Source: Micromonospora sp. HK10 | Lineage (GTDB): Bacteria > Actinomycetota > Actinomycetes > Mycobacteriales > Micromonosporaceae | Reading direction: 5' to 3' | Assembly (NCBI RefSeq): GCF_000982955.1 | Contig: NZ_KQ058884.1 | Coordinates: 1-42,389 of the forward strand | Length of the DNA: 42,389 bases | Part shown: one piece after another, positions 26,593 to 34,366 of the stretch | How positions within the stretch are numbered: position 1 is the stretch's first letter | How the letters are laid out: each line of letters opens with the position of its first letter | Made by a program: the position numbers and the translations under genes | Notes under the pieces: model-generated | The model's database searches: none | What the model was told of the DNA's origin: nothing | Seen by the model: only the letters and a program-made list of their open reading frames with translations

Positions 26593-27948
26593 TTGCTGCT
26601 GCTGTGCTTCGCCGCCGTCCTGCTCGCGGCCGTGCTCGTGTCGGCGCTCGCACACCGCACGATCCTGTCCACCGCGGCGTTGTTCCTGGTCGCCGGGTTC
26701 GTCCTGGGGGAGGGCAGCACCGGGGTGCTGCACCTGCACGCCGATTCGCCGATCGTGGCACAGCTGGCGGAGCTGGCCCTGTTCGCGGTGCTGTTCACCG
26801 ACGGCATGCGGGTGGGTTGGGCGGACCTCCGGTCGGCGTGGCGGCTGCCCGGGCGGGCGCTGGGCTGGGGCCTGCCGTTGACACTGCTGGTCACCGCCGC
26901 CCTGGCACACTACGTGGCCGGGCTCGGGTGGGCGGAGTCGTTGCTGATCGGGGCGATCCTGGCGCCCACGGACCCGGTGTTCGCGGCCGCGCTGGTGGGC
27001 AACGACAAGGTGCCGGCGCGGTTGCGGCACCTGCTGAACGTCGAGTCGGGCGTGAACGACGGGCTGGCGCTGCCGTTCGTGGTGGTGCTGCTCGCGGTCG
27101 CGGCCGGCTCCGACGACCTGCACCTGGGGGAGCTGGCCACCGAACTGGCGGTCGGACTGGCGATCGGGGTGCTGGTGCCGCTCGCGGCGATCGCGCTGGA
27201 GCGGACCCGGTTCTTCGCCGCGTCGGCGGCGTACGCGCCGCTGAACGGGGTCGCGATCGGCCTGCTGGTGCTGGCGCTGGGCAAGGTGACCCACGGCAAC
27301 CTGTTCCTGGCCGCGTTCGCGGCCGGCATCACCGTGGCGACGTTCGGGCCGCGGGAACGGTCCGCCTTCGAGCACTTCGGCGAGAACATGGCCGAGTTGC
27401 TGAAGCTGGCCGCGCTGCTGGTGTTCGGCGCGCTCATCTCGCCCGCGTTCCTCGGGGAGATCGCGTGGACCGGCTGGGTGTTCGCCGTGCTGGCGATCGT
27501 GGTCGCCCGGCCGGTCGCCCTGTGGGTGTCGTTCCTGCGCAGCGGCCTCGGCCTGCGCGAGCAGGCCGCGGCGATGTGGTTCGGGCCGAAGGGCTTCGCC
27601 TCGGTCGTCTACGGGCTGCTGGTGCTCGAGTCCGGCATCGGGGCCGCCGACGAGATCTTCCACCTGGTGGCGTTGACCATCGTCGTCTCGATCCTGGCGC
27701 ACTCCTCGACCGACGTCGTGGTCGCCCGGGCCTTCGACGACAGCCGCGACACGCCGAACTGGCACGGTGTGGTGAACCGGATCCAGCGGGCGCGACGACG
27801 GCCGGGGCAACCCGTCACCGACCCGGCCGGGAGCGGAACCGGGCGGGCCGGGAGCGGAGCCGAGCGGGCCGGGAGCGGAACCGAGCGGGCCGGCCGGGAC
27901 GGTGACGGGGACGGCGCGGCGGTCGGGGATCAGGCCAGCAGGAAGTAG
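26593..27948 (+). CDS. CPA1-family Na+(K+)/H+ antiporter (NhaP-like)
   Basis: A membrane protein of about 451 residues with 11-13 hydrophobic segments. The CPA1 ion-site motifs are present: LAPTDPVFAAAL and NVESGVNDGLALP (the ESxxND pair). It would exchange Na+ or K+ for protons across the cytoplasmic membrane. The start is uncertain. TTG at 26593 has GGAGGG 5 bp upstream and begins directly with the first membrane segment. GTG 26563 and ATG 26518 are in frame but lack good sites, and a TATGAT at 26517-26522 may be a -10. The C-terminal tail has three Gly-Ser-Gly-x-x-Arg-Ala repeats encoded by 24-bp DNA repeats (about 27825-27895). Its last 19 bp overlap the convergent transporter gene. Confidence 0.85.
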   Translation: MLLLCFAAVLLAAVLVSALAHRTILSTAALFLVAGFVLGEGSTGVLHLHADSPIVAQLAELALFAVLFTDGMRVGWADLRSAWRLPGRALGWGLPLTLLVTAALAHYVAGLGWAESLLIGAILAPTDPVFAAALVGNDKVPARLRHLLNVESGVNDGLALPFVVVLLAVAAGSDDLHLGELATELAVGLAIGVLVPLAAIALERTRFFAASAAYAPLNGVAIGLLVLALGKVTHGNLFLAAFAAGITVATFGPRERSAFEHFGENMAELLKLAALLVFGALISPAFLGEIAWTGWVFAVLAIVVARPVALWVSFLRSGLGLREQAAAMWFGPKGFASVVYGLLVLESGIGAADEIFHLVALTIVVSILAHSSTDVVVARAFDDSRDTPNWHGVVNRIQRARRRPGQPVTDPAGSGTGRAGSGAERAGSGTERAGRDGDGDGAAVGDQASRK

Positions 27949-29228
27949 CGCAGCCACAGGTAGGGCACGGCGAGCCCGACGGTGACCAGGGTGACCAGGA
28001 TGCCGTACCGGGTGAACTGCCAGAAGGTGATGCGCTGGCCGGCCCGCTCGGCCAGGCCGAGCACCACGACGTTGGCGGAGGCGCCGACGGCGGTGGCGTT
28101 GCCGCCGAGGTCGGCGCCGAGCGCGAGCGCCCACCACAGCACCCGGGACTGCCCGGCGCCGCCCTGGGCCTGCACCAGATCGGCGACGACCGGGCTCATG
28201 GTGGCCACGTACGGGATGTTGTCCACGATCGCGGAGAGCGCCGCGGATCCCCAGAGGAGCACCATCGTTGCCGGCAGCAGCCGGCCCTCGGTGGCGTTGA
28301 TCGCGGCACGGGAGATCTGCTCCACCACGCCGGTGTTGACCAGCGCGCCGACCATGATGAACAGGCCGGCGAAGAAGACCAGGGTGGGCCACTCCACGTC
28401 CCGGCTGATCTCGCCGGCGTCGAGCCGGGACAGGGCCAGCAGCAGCAGACCGCCGAGCAGGGCCACCACCGCCGGCTCCAGGTGCAGGGTGGTGTGCAGG
28501 ACGAACGCGGCGGTCACCGCGGCCAGCACGGCCAGGCCGAGCGTGAGCAGTCGGCGGTCGCGAATGGCGTCGCCCTCGTGCAGGGCGGCGATCTGCGCCG
28601 CCCGCTGCGGGTCGTAGCGGAACGCGTCCCGGAACAGCACCCGGCACAGGCCCAGGAAGACCACCAGCAGCAGCACCACGAACGGCGCGAGGTGGATGAG
28701 GAAATCGTTGTAGGACAGGCCGCCCCGGCTGCCGATGATGATGTTCGGCGGGTCGCCGACCAGGGTCGAGGTGCCACCGATGTTCGAGGCCATCGCCTCG
28801 GCGATGAGGAACGGCGCCGCCGGCACGCCGAGCCGCTCGCAGACCAGGAAGGTCACCGGGGCGACGAGCAGGACGGTGGTGACGTTGTCCAGCGCGGCCG
28901 ACGCGACCGCGGTGATCAGCACCAGGATGACCATCACCCGGTACGGGCGCCCCCGGGCGCGTTTCGACGCCCACACCGCCACGTACTCGAAGCCGCCGGT
29001 GCGTTTCAGCACCGCGACGATGAGCATCATGCCGACGAGCAGGAAGATCACGTTCCAGTCGATGCCGGCCTGCTCGGAGAAGAAGGCGTGCGCCGTGTCG
29101 GTGGCCCCGATCAGGAACATCACGGCGGCGCCGCCGAGCGCGGCGGCCACCCGGTGGATCTTCTCGGTGGCGATCAGGACGTACGCGACGGTGAAGACGG
29201 CGACCGCCGCCCAGGCCACGCCCGTCAT
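27930..29228 (-). CDS. ArsB/NhaD/SLC13-superfamily ion transporter
   Basis: A 432-residue membrane protein with about 11 hydrophobic segments in two inverted repeats. The superfamily motifs are SNIGGTSTLVGDPPNIII in the first half and LGGNATAVGASANVVV in the second, as in the P-protein/YbiR-like anion and Na+/H+ transporters. The transported ion cannot be read from sequence. Its start overlaps the stop of the CBS-domain gene (ATGA), so the two are probably made together and the CBS protein may regulate the transporter. Its 3' end overlaps the convergent antiporter gene by 19 bp. Confidence 0.88.
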   Translation of the reverse strand: MTGVAWAAVAVFTVAYVLIATEKIHRVAAALGGAAVMFLIGATDTAHAFFSEQAGIDWNVIFLLVGMMLIVAVLKRTGGFEYVAVWASKRARGRPYRVMVILVLITAVASAALDNVTTVLLVAPVTFLVCERLGVPAAPFLIAEAMASNIGGTSTLVGDPPNIIIGSRGGLSYNDFLIHLAPFVVLLLVVFLGLCRVLFRDAFRYDPQRAAQIAALHEGDAIRDRRLLTLGLAVLAAVTAAFVLHTTLHLEPAVVALLGGLLLLALSRLDAGEISRDVEWPTLVFFAGLFIMVGALVNTGVVEQISRAAINATEGRLLPATMVLLWGSAALSAIVDNIPYVATMSPVVADLVQAQGGAGQSRVLWWALALGADLGGNATAVGASANVVVLGLAERAGQRITFWQFTRYGILVTLVTVGLAVPYLWLRYFLLA

Positions 29229-29671
29229 CCGGCGAGCATCCGGTCGAGCAGGGCGTCGAGGGTGACGCCGCCGATCATCGGGGCGCGGGGCGCGGCCACC
29301 GCGACCAGCGGGCTGCGCTTCTGCGCCATCACGGCGGCGATCTCGAGCGCGGTCGCCTGCGGGTCGACCACCGGCGGCTCGGGATGCTCCGGCGGCAGCA
29401 GATCAGCCACCGTACGCCCCTCGGCACCGCGCAGGAACACGTCCGCCGAGGGCTCATCGATCATCCGGGCCAGGGTCGGATCCTCCCGGCAGTAGCCGGG
29501 AATCACCAGGCGCAGCACCTGGGTGCCGGGCAGCACGGTGACCGGGCAGCCGCGCTCGTCGACCACGATCAGACCCGGCAGGTTGTGCCCGGCCAGCAAC
29601 CGGGCCGCCTCCAGCACCGACGTGGCCAGGGTGATGGTCGGCAACGGTACGGCCAGATCTCGGGCTCGCAC
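29225..29671 (-). CDS. CBS-domain protein, putative transporter regulator
   Basis: A 148-residue cytoplasmic protein with two CBS motifs: residues about 1-65 (DLAVPLPTITLATSV, then GLIVVDERGCPVTVL) and about 90-148 (TVADLLPPE, then SPLVAVAAPRAPMIGGVT). CBS pairs usually bind adenine nucleotides and gate partner proteins. I chose the GTG at 29671 because AGGAG lies 5 bp upstream. The stop overlaps the downstream transporter start (ATGA), which suggests control of ion transport by cell energy or nucleotide state. That is inference from coupling. Confidence 0.8.
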   Translation of the reverse strand: MRARDLAVPLPTITLATSVLEAARLLAGHNLPGLIVVDERGCPVTVLPGTQVLRLVIPGYCREDPTLARMIDEPSADVFLRGAEGRTVADLLPPEHPEPPVVDPQATALEIAAVMAQKRSPLVAVAAPRAPMIGGVTLDALLDRMLAG

Positions 29672-29793
29672 GACGGCTCCTGTGGGTTCGGGACACGACG
29701 GGTCACACGCCGACCAGACTTCCCGGCACACCGACGATCACCCTAGCGGCCGGAGTCCCGGATCTCACCCGTACCCGGAAGCGGCGGTCGGCG

Positions 29794-30081
29794 TCACCGG
29801 CGGCCGCGACCTCCCGAGAACAGCGTCATCGCGTTGCACACGTCGAAGACGCCGGGGACGTCCCAGGCCAGCTCGGCGGCGGCCCGCCGGGTTTCCTGGT
29901 CGGCCACCATGCCGGTCAGGATGACCACCCGGTTCTGCACCGACACGGAGATCTGCTGGCGGCGGGTGGTCCAGTCGATACTGAGCCGCTGCGCCACCAG
30001 CGCCGCGAGCCGCAGATCCCCGTCGAGCGGTTGGTCGTCCCGGTGGAACGGGTTGTGGTCGGGATAGGGCCACGGCATCAT
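29794..30081 (-). CDS. BON-domain protein
   Basis: A 95-residue protein with one BON domain (about 22-88; RQQISVSVQNRVVILTGMV, then AAELAWDVPGVFDVCNAM). BON domains bind phospholipid or other membrane components and are common in osmotic-stress proteins. No signal peptide is seen, so it is probably cytoplasmic or peripheral. GGGAGG lies upstream of two adjacent ATGs (30081 and 30078). The start overlaps the stop of the STAS gene (ATGA). It is the last gene of a four-gene stress-type operon. Confidence 0.82.
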   Translation of the reverse strand: MMPWPYPDHNPFHRDDQPLDGDLRLAALVAQRLSIDWTTRRQQISVSVQNRVVILTGMVADQETRRAAAELAWDVPGVFDVCNAMTLFSGGRGRR

Positions 30082-30677
30082 CGGGCAACCTCCCTGCTCG
30101 CCAGGGGCGAGACCGCCCGGGCTGGTGCCCCGACTGCCCGGGTGCAGTGCCGGAAGGCGGCGGCGCGGGTCGGGAAAATGGGAAAGACCTGTTCCAGTCG
30201 CATCGTGTGCAGCACCGTCCGGATGAATCGGGACGGCGCGACCAGGCAGAGCGTCCGTCCCTCGTTACGGGCGTCCTGGTGGGCCCGCACGAGCAACCCC
30301 AGGCCGGTGGAGTCGATGGTGGCCACGTCGCCGAGATCCACCAGCACCTGCGGGCCCAGCGTGAACGCCTCGCGCAGCGCCCGCCGCACCGACTCCGCGG
30401 TGTCCACCTCCGCGACCGGCCGGTCATCCGGCCCGTCCAGGTCGTCGATGCCCAGCGGATTGCCCAGCCCGGACGCGCCGCCGCCCACCGACGGGTCGAG
30501 CGAGCACCGGGGGCAGTGGTGCGGGCCGGAGGCGAAGGCGGAGCCGCTCCACCCGTTGTCGAGGACCAGCGTCCACACCACCTCGGCGTCCGGCAGGACG
30601 TTGCCCCCGCCGGTGACGGTGTCACCGCAGCCGTCACAGATCATGCTCAGCAGATTCTCCGTCGGTACCACCGTCAT
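30078..30677 (-). CDS. STAS-domain anti-anti-sigma-like protein with N-terminal zinc-ribbon motif
   Basis: A 199-residue protein. Residues 1-60 hold C14-x2-C17 and H54-C55-x2-C58, arranged like a small zinc ribbon. Residues about 85-185 are a STAS domain with the canonical IDSTGLGLLV, where S123 matches the phosphorylated serine of SpoIIAA. STAS proteins bind anti-sigma kinases to release stress sigma factors. The zinc-ribbon fusion is unusual and may add a partner- or redox-sensing surface. GGGAGG precedes the ATG at 30677. It overlaps both neighbours by four bases (ATGA), so it is tightly coupled to the membrane protein upstream and the BON protein downstream. No anti-sigma kinase gene is visible nearby. 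Confidence 0.8.
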   Translation of the reverse strand: MTVVPTENLLSMICDGCGDTVTGGGNVLPDAEVVWTLVLDNGWSGSAFASGPHHCPRCSLDPSVGGGASGLGNPLGIDDLDGPDDRPVAEVDTAESVRRALREAFTLGPQVLVDLGDVATIDSTGLGLLVRAHQDARNEGRTLCLVAPSRFIRTVLHTMRLEQVFPIFPTRAAAFRHCTRAVGAPARAVSPLASREVAR

Positions 30678-31021
30678 GCCTGACCTCCCACCGTCCGGCC
30701 GTCCCGCAGCCGGTCCCCGTCCTCCGGCCGGCCGGCCGGACCACCGCTCAGCTCGGGCGTCCGGCGCCGGCCGGCGGCCACCACGCCCAGGACGACCGCC
30801 GGCAGGGCCAGGCCCACCTGGGCCATCAACCGGTGCGGCGCCAGGTTGTCCAGGTCCATCCCGAGCAGCCGGGCGATGACCGACCCCAGCAGGGCCGCCG
30901 CCACGCCGAGCGCGATGGTCAGCCACACCGGAGCGGCCTTCGGGCCGGGCAGGGCCAGCCGCCCCAGCAGACCGACGCCGACGCCGACGGCCAGGGCGCT
31001 GAGAAGCGCGCTGCCACCCAC
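30674..31021 (-). CDS. Small membrane protein, GlsB/YeaQ-like
   Basis: A 115-residue protein with three hydrophobic segments (about 4-23, 29-52 and 65-83) and a charged C-terminal tail of about 30 residues. Size and topology fit the GlsB/YeaQ/YmgE (transglycosylase-associated) family, often induced by stress, but conserved family residues are few, so this is a moderate match. The GTG start is preceded by GAGGAG at good spacing. Its stop overlaps the start of the STAS gene (ATGA). It may place the operon's function at the membrane. Confidence 0.65.
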   Translation of the reverse strand: MGGSALLSALAVGVGVGLLGRLALPGPKAAPVWLTIALGVAAALLGSVIARLLGMDLDNLAPHRLMAQVGLALPAVVLGVVAAGRRRTPELSGGPAGRPEDGDRLRDGRTVGGQA

Positions 31022-31043
31022 GTTGCTCTCCTCTCCGTCGTGG

Positions 31044-31457
31044 TCAGGGCGTTGCCGGGCCGACCCGGGCGCGCCCCCGTACCGGACCGATCGGTCCGCC
31101 CGCGGCCTCGCCGCGCCGCGACGGGGGCGGCGGCGGGGGTGACGTGACGATCCGCAGGACCTGATCGAGGTGGGCGCCGTCGAGGATCCGCCGGATCCGG
31201 GGATGGGGATCGCGCACGGTGAGCGACCCGCCACTGCGGGTCAAGCGACGCTGGACATCCAGGAGCAGGCCGATGGCGGCGGCGTCGATCTGCCGGCACT
31301 CGGACAGGTCGATCACGACCTCCGCCGGTTGCAGGGACAGGACCCGGTCGAGGGCCGCGCCGACCTCGGCGAGGTGGGGCAGGTCCAGCTCGTCGACGAT
31401 GTCGAGCTCGACCCGGGGCACCCGGCACTCCGGCTCGGGTGGGTGGCGCGAGGTCAC
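31044..31457 (-). CDS. STAS-domain protein lacking the phosphorylatable serine
   Basis: A 137-residue protein with one STAS domain (about 12-110): VELDIVDELDLPHLAEVG, then VVIDLSECRQIDAAAIGLLL. In SpoIIAA-type proteins the loop reads D-S-S-G-L-G and its first serine is phosphorylated. Here it reads D58-A-A-A-I-G, so that switch is absent. The C-terminal 25 residues are Pro/Arg-rich. The start is the GTG at 31457 with GGAGGAG upstream. It is the first gene of the STAS-GlsB-STAS-BON operon and is divergent from the response-regulator gene, sharing a 158-bp promoter region. Confidence 0.82.
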   Translation of the reverse strand: MTSRHPPEPECRVPRVELDIVDELDLPHLAEVGAALDRVLSLQPAEVVIDLSECRQIDAAAIGLLLDVQRRLTRSGGSLTVRDPHPRIRRILDGAHLDQVLRIVTSPPPPPPSRRGEAAGGPIGPVRGRARVGPATP

Positions 31458-31615
31458 TGACGGCTCCTCCTCCGAAGGGGTGGTTGTCCGATTCCCTGAC
31501 GACTCTGGGTACGGATCGTGGAGGTCCCTGCGCAGGTTCATGACAGTTGTGTGACAAAACCGGGTGGGCCGCCACCGGGTTGGGCATCGCGACACGGAGC
31601 AGGGATGATGCCGCT

Positions 31616-32287
31616 ATGACGGCCGTACTGGTGATCGAGGACGACGACCGGATCCGGCTGGCCCTCCTGCTCGCGCTGGAGGAGGAGGGTTACACCGCGT
31701 ACGGGGCGGCCAGCGCCGAGGAGGGACTGCGCCGGCACCAGCAGACGCCGGCCGACAACATCCTCGTCGATCTGATGCTGCCGGGCCTCGACGGCTTCGA
31801 GTGCATCCGGCAACTGCGCCGCGACGACGACGTACCCATCGTGGTGGTCAGCGCGCGCGACGACACGCATGACATCGTCGCGGCGCTGGAGGCCGGCGCG
31901 GACGACTACCTGGTCAAACCGGTGGCGATCAAGGAACTCACCGCCCGGCTGCGGGCGCTGCGCCGGCGGGCGCGGGCCGGCACGGCGGTCTCCGTCCAGG
32001 TCTTCGGCGACCTGGAGGTCAGCGCCGAGGCCGGAGAGGTGCGCCTCGACGGTCGCCCGGTCGCCGTGACCAGGACCGAGTTCCGGCTGCTCTGCGAGCT
32101 GGCGCTGCACGCCGGCAAGGTGCTGTCCCGCCAGCAGCTGCTACAGCGGGTGTGGGGCTACGACACCGGCGACGAACGGCTGGTCGACGTGCACGTCGGC
32201 CGCCTCCGGCAGAAGATCGAGCGGGACCCGACCAACCCCCGGCACCTGGTGACGCTGCGCGGGCTCGGCTACAAGCTGCAGCGATGA
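31616..32287 (+). CDS. OmpR/PhoB-family response regulator
   Basis: A 223-residue regulator: receiver domain (about 1-118, acidic pocket E8-D9-D10, phosphoacceptor D52 in LVDLMLPG, K in DDYLVKPV) and a winged-helix DNA-binding domain (about 130-223, ending RQKIERDP and TLRGLGYKL). The domains are joined by a short Arg-rich linker. The ATG at 31616 sits 6 bp after GATGAT with no Shine-Dalgarno, so the mRNA may be leaderless. The stop overlaps the histidine-kinase start (ATGA). The target genes are unknown. The divergent STAS operon is a natural candidate. Confidence 0.93.
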   Translation: MTAVLVIEDDDRIRLALLLALEEEGYTAYGAASAEEGLRRHQQTPADNILVDLMLPGLDGFECIRQLRRDDDVPIVVVSARDDTHDIVAALEAGADDYLVKPVAIKELTARLRALRRRARAGTAVSVQVFGDLEVSAEAGEVRLDGRPVAVTRTEFRLLCELALHAGKVLSRQQLLQRVWGYDTGDERLVDVHVGRLRQKIERDPTNPRHLVTLRGLGYKLQR

Positions 32288-33636
32288 ACCGCCTCGGACT
32301 GCGCGCCCGGGTCACCGCCGCGTTCGCCGTCGGCGCCGCACTGCTCGCCGCGGCGATGGCCCTGTTCTCGTACGACCTGACCCGTCGGTCCCTGCTGGAG
32401 GAGCGGGAACGCACCGCCGTGCGGGCGGCGTTCTTCGACGCCGCGGTGGTCCGCTCCGGCCTCGACACCGACGCGCCGGACATCGCGGCGGTGCTCGGCT
32501 CCCTGGACACCGGCAGCGCCCGGCGGCCGCTGCTGCACCGGGACGGGCGGTGGTACGCCCGGAGCGCGGAGATCCGCGGCAGTTCCGTCCCCGAGGAGCT
32601 GCGGCGGACCGTCTCCTCGGGCACGCCGGCCGTGCAGCGGGTCCGCGCCGACGGGCAACCGGCCCTGCTGGTCGGCGTGCCGCTGTCGGCGACGGTCAGC
32701 TACTACGAGATCACCTCGATGCGGGAGGTCGAGGAGACCTTCCAGCTGGTCGCGTTGACCCTCACCGCCGTGGCCATCATGGTGGCGGGCGCCGGCGCCG
32801 CCCTCGGCTGGTACGCGACCCGGCACAGCCTCCGCCCGCTGACCGCGGTCGCGGACGCGGCCGAGCGGATCGCCGCCGGCGACCTGGAGACCCGCCTCGA
32901 CCCGGCCACCGACCCGGACCTGACCCGCTTCTCCACCTCCTTCAACCGGATGGTCGAGCAGCTGGCCCGGCACCTGGAGCGGGACCGCCGCTTCGCCGCG
33001 GACGTCAGTCACGAGCTGCGCTCACCGTTGCAGACCCTGGCCGCCGCCGGCAGCGTGCTGCAGCGCCGCCGGGAGCATCACGACGAGCGGACCGCGGTGG
33101 CCGCCGGCCTGGTGGCCGACGAGATCAACCGCTTCCAGCGGCTGGTCGACGACCTGATCGAGCTGGCCCGCGCGGAGCAGCCGACCAACCGCGAACCCGT
33201 CGACGTCGCGGCGCTGGCCGGCGAGGTGTGCCACCGCCACGGGCTGCCGGCGGACCTGGTGCGGGTTGTGCCGCCGGGCGCCCACTGGCAGGTCGACCGG
33301 CGCCGGGTCGGGCAGATCCTGCACAACCTCGTGGAGAACGCGGTCCGGTACGGCGGCGGGCCGGTCGCGATCCGGCTCGGCTGCGCCGGCGACGGCACCG
33401 GGGTGATCGAGGTCGACGACGACGGGCCCGGTGTGCCCGTACCGGACCGCGAAGTGATCTTCGATCGTTTCGTCCGTGGCCGGGCGGCGCACGACCGGGC
33501 CCGCACCGACGGCACCGGGCTCGGGCTCGCCCTCGTCGCCGAACACGCGGCCGCGCACGGTGGTCGCGCGATGGTCACCGATCGCCCCGAGGGCGGCGCC
33601 CGGTTCCGGGTGGAGCTGCCGGGATGTGCCGGATGA
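32284..33636 (+). CDS. Sensor histidine kinase
   Basis: A 450-residue membrane kinase: TM1 (about 11-29), an extracellular sensor region (about 30-150), TM2 (about 153-177), HAMP (about 178-232), HisKA with the phosphoacceptor H243 in ADVSHELRSPL, and HATPase_c with HNLVENAVRYG, DDDGPGVP and GTGLGLALV. All boxes look intact. It pairs with the response regulator before it (ATGA overlap) and its stop overlaps the lipoprotein start (ATGA). The extracellular region of about 120 residues has no recognised domain. Confidence 0.93.
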   Translation: MNRLGLRARVTAAFAVGAALLAAAMALFSYDLTRRSLLEERERTAVRAAFFDAAVVRSGLDTDAPDIAAVLGSLDTGSARRPLLHRDGRWYARSAEIRGSSVPEELRRTVSSGTPAVQRVRADGQPALLVGVPLSATVSYYEITSMREVEETFQLVALTLTAVAIMVAGAGAALGWYATRHSLRPLTAVADAAERIAAGDLETRLDPATDPDLTRFSTSFNRMVEQLARHLERDRRFAADVSHELRSPLQTLAAAGSVLQRRREHHDERTAVAAGLVADEINRFQRLVDDLIELARAEQPTNREPVDVAALAGEVCHRHGLPADLVRVVPPGAHWQVDRRRVGQILHNLVENAVRYGGGPVAIRLGCAGDGTGVIEVDDDGPGVPVPDREVIFDRFVRGRAAHDRARTDGTGLGLALVAEHAAAHGGRAMVTDRPEGGARFRVELPGCAG

Positions 33637-34196
33637 GACGTCTCGGGCTGGTCGCCATCGGCGTCGTCCTGCTGGCCGCCGGGTGCGGCGTGCCGGTCGA
33701 CGACGCGCCCCGCCCCGTCCCGGTGCCGCCGGGACCGTTCGCCAACCCGGCGCCCGACGCCACCGCGACCAGCTCGGGGCGGAGCGCCGAGCCGCTGTGT
33801 TTCCTGCGCGACGACCGCCTCGTCCGGGTCGTCCGGCCGGTGGACTATCTGCCCGACGTTGCCACCCATCTGAAGCACCTGCTCGCCGGGCCGACGGAGG
33901 CCGACCGGGACGGTGGCCTGACGAGCGCGCTGACCGGAGGGGCGGTGCACACGGGTGGCCGGCTCACGGCCGGCGTGGCGGAGGTCGAGGTCGCCGAAGC
34001 GGCCGACGAGAGCGGACGCAGCGACGAGATCCTGGCCTTCGGCCAGATCGTCTGCACGCTGACCAGCCGGGTCGACGTGCACGCGGTCACCTTCCGGCGG
34101 GACGGCCGGCCGCTGGAGGTGCCGCGGGCCGACGGCGCGCTCACGACGGAGCCGCTCACCGCGGCCGACTACCGGTCGCTGATGGCGGCCCGCTGA
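33633..34196 (+). CDS. GerMN-domain lipoprotein
   Basis: A 187-residue lipoprotein with lipobox LLAAGC (C18), a Pro-rich spacer and a GerMN (spore-germination/sporulation) domain (about 50-165; HLKHLLAGPTEAD, then AEVEVAEAADE). The organisation response regulator-histidine kinase-lipoprotein resembles MtrA-MtrB-LpqB, where LpqB also has a GerMN region and modulates the kinase. Here the beta-propeller of LpqB is absent from this gene, although a secreted propeller-like protein is encoded next (34367-35518). It probably interacts with the kinase outside the membrane (inference). The start overlaps the kinase stop (ATGA); an ATG 9 bp earlier is possible. Confidence 0.83.
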   Translation: MRRLGLVAIGVVLLAAGCGVPVDDAPRPVPVPPGPFANPAPDATATSSGRSAEPLCFLRDDRLVRVVRPVDYLPDVATHLKHLLAGPTEADRDGGLTSALTGGAVHTGGRLTAGVAEVEVAEAADESGRSDEILAFGQIVCTLTSRVDVHAVTFRRDGRPLEVPRADGALTTEPLTAADYRSLMAAR

Positions 34197-34199
34197 GCC

Positions 34200-34229
34200 G
34201 CCCGGCGGCTCCGGTGGGCCCCGCCGGGC
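34200..34229 (+). terminator. Terminator after the two-component operon
   Basis: A perfect 9-bp stem (34200-34208 with 34221-34229) with a 12-nt loop, 4 bp after the lipoprotein stop. Confidence 0.5.
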
Positions 34230-34366
34230 GACGGCCCGGACCCGGCCCCGGACGGGTGCCGCTGGGCCCGGGGGAGCGGGACGGGCGGCCGCCGTCGTAA
34301 CCTCTGCTGGCGGTGCCGCCGCCCGGTCGCGGCGACCGGGGCGGGGCCGGGACGATGTGAGGGGCA

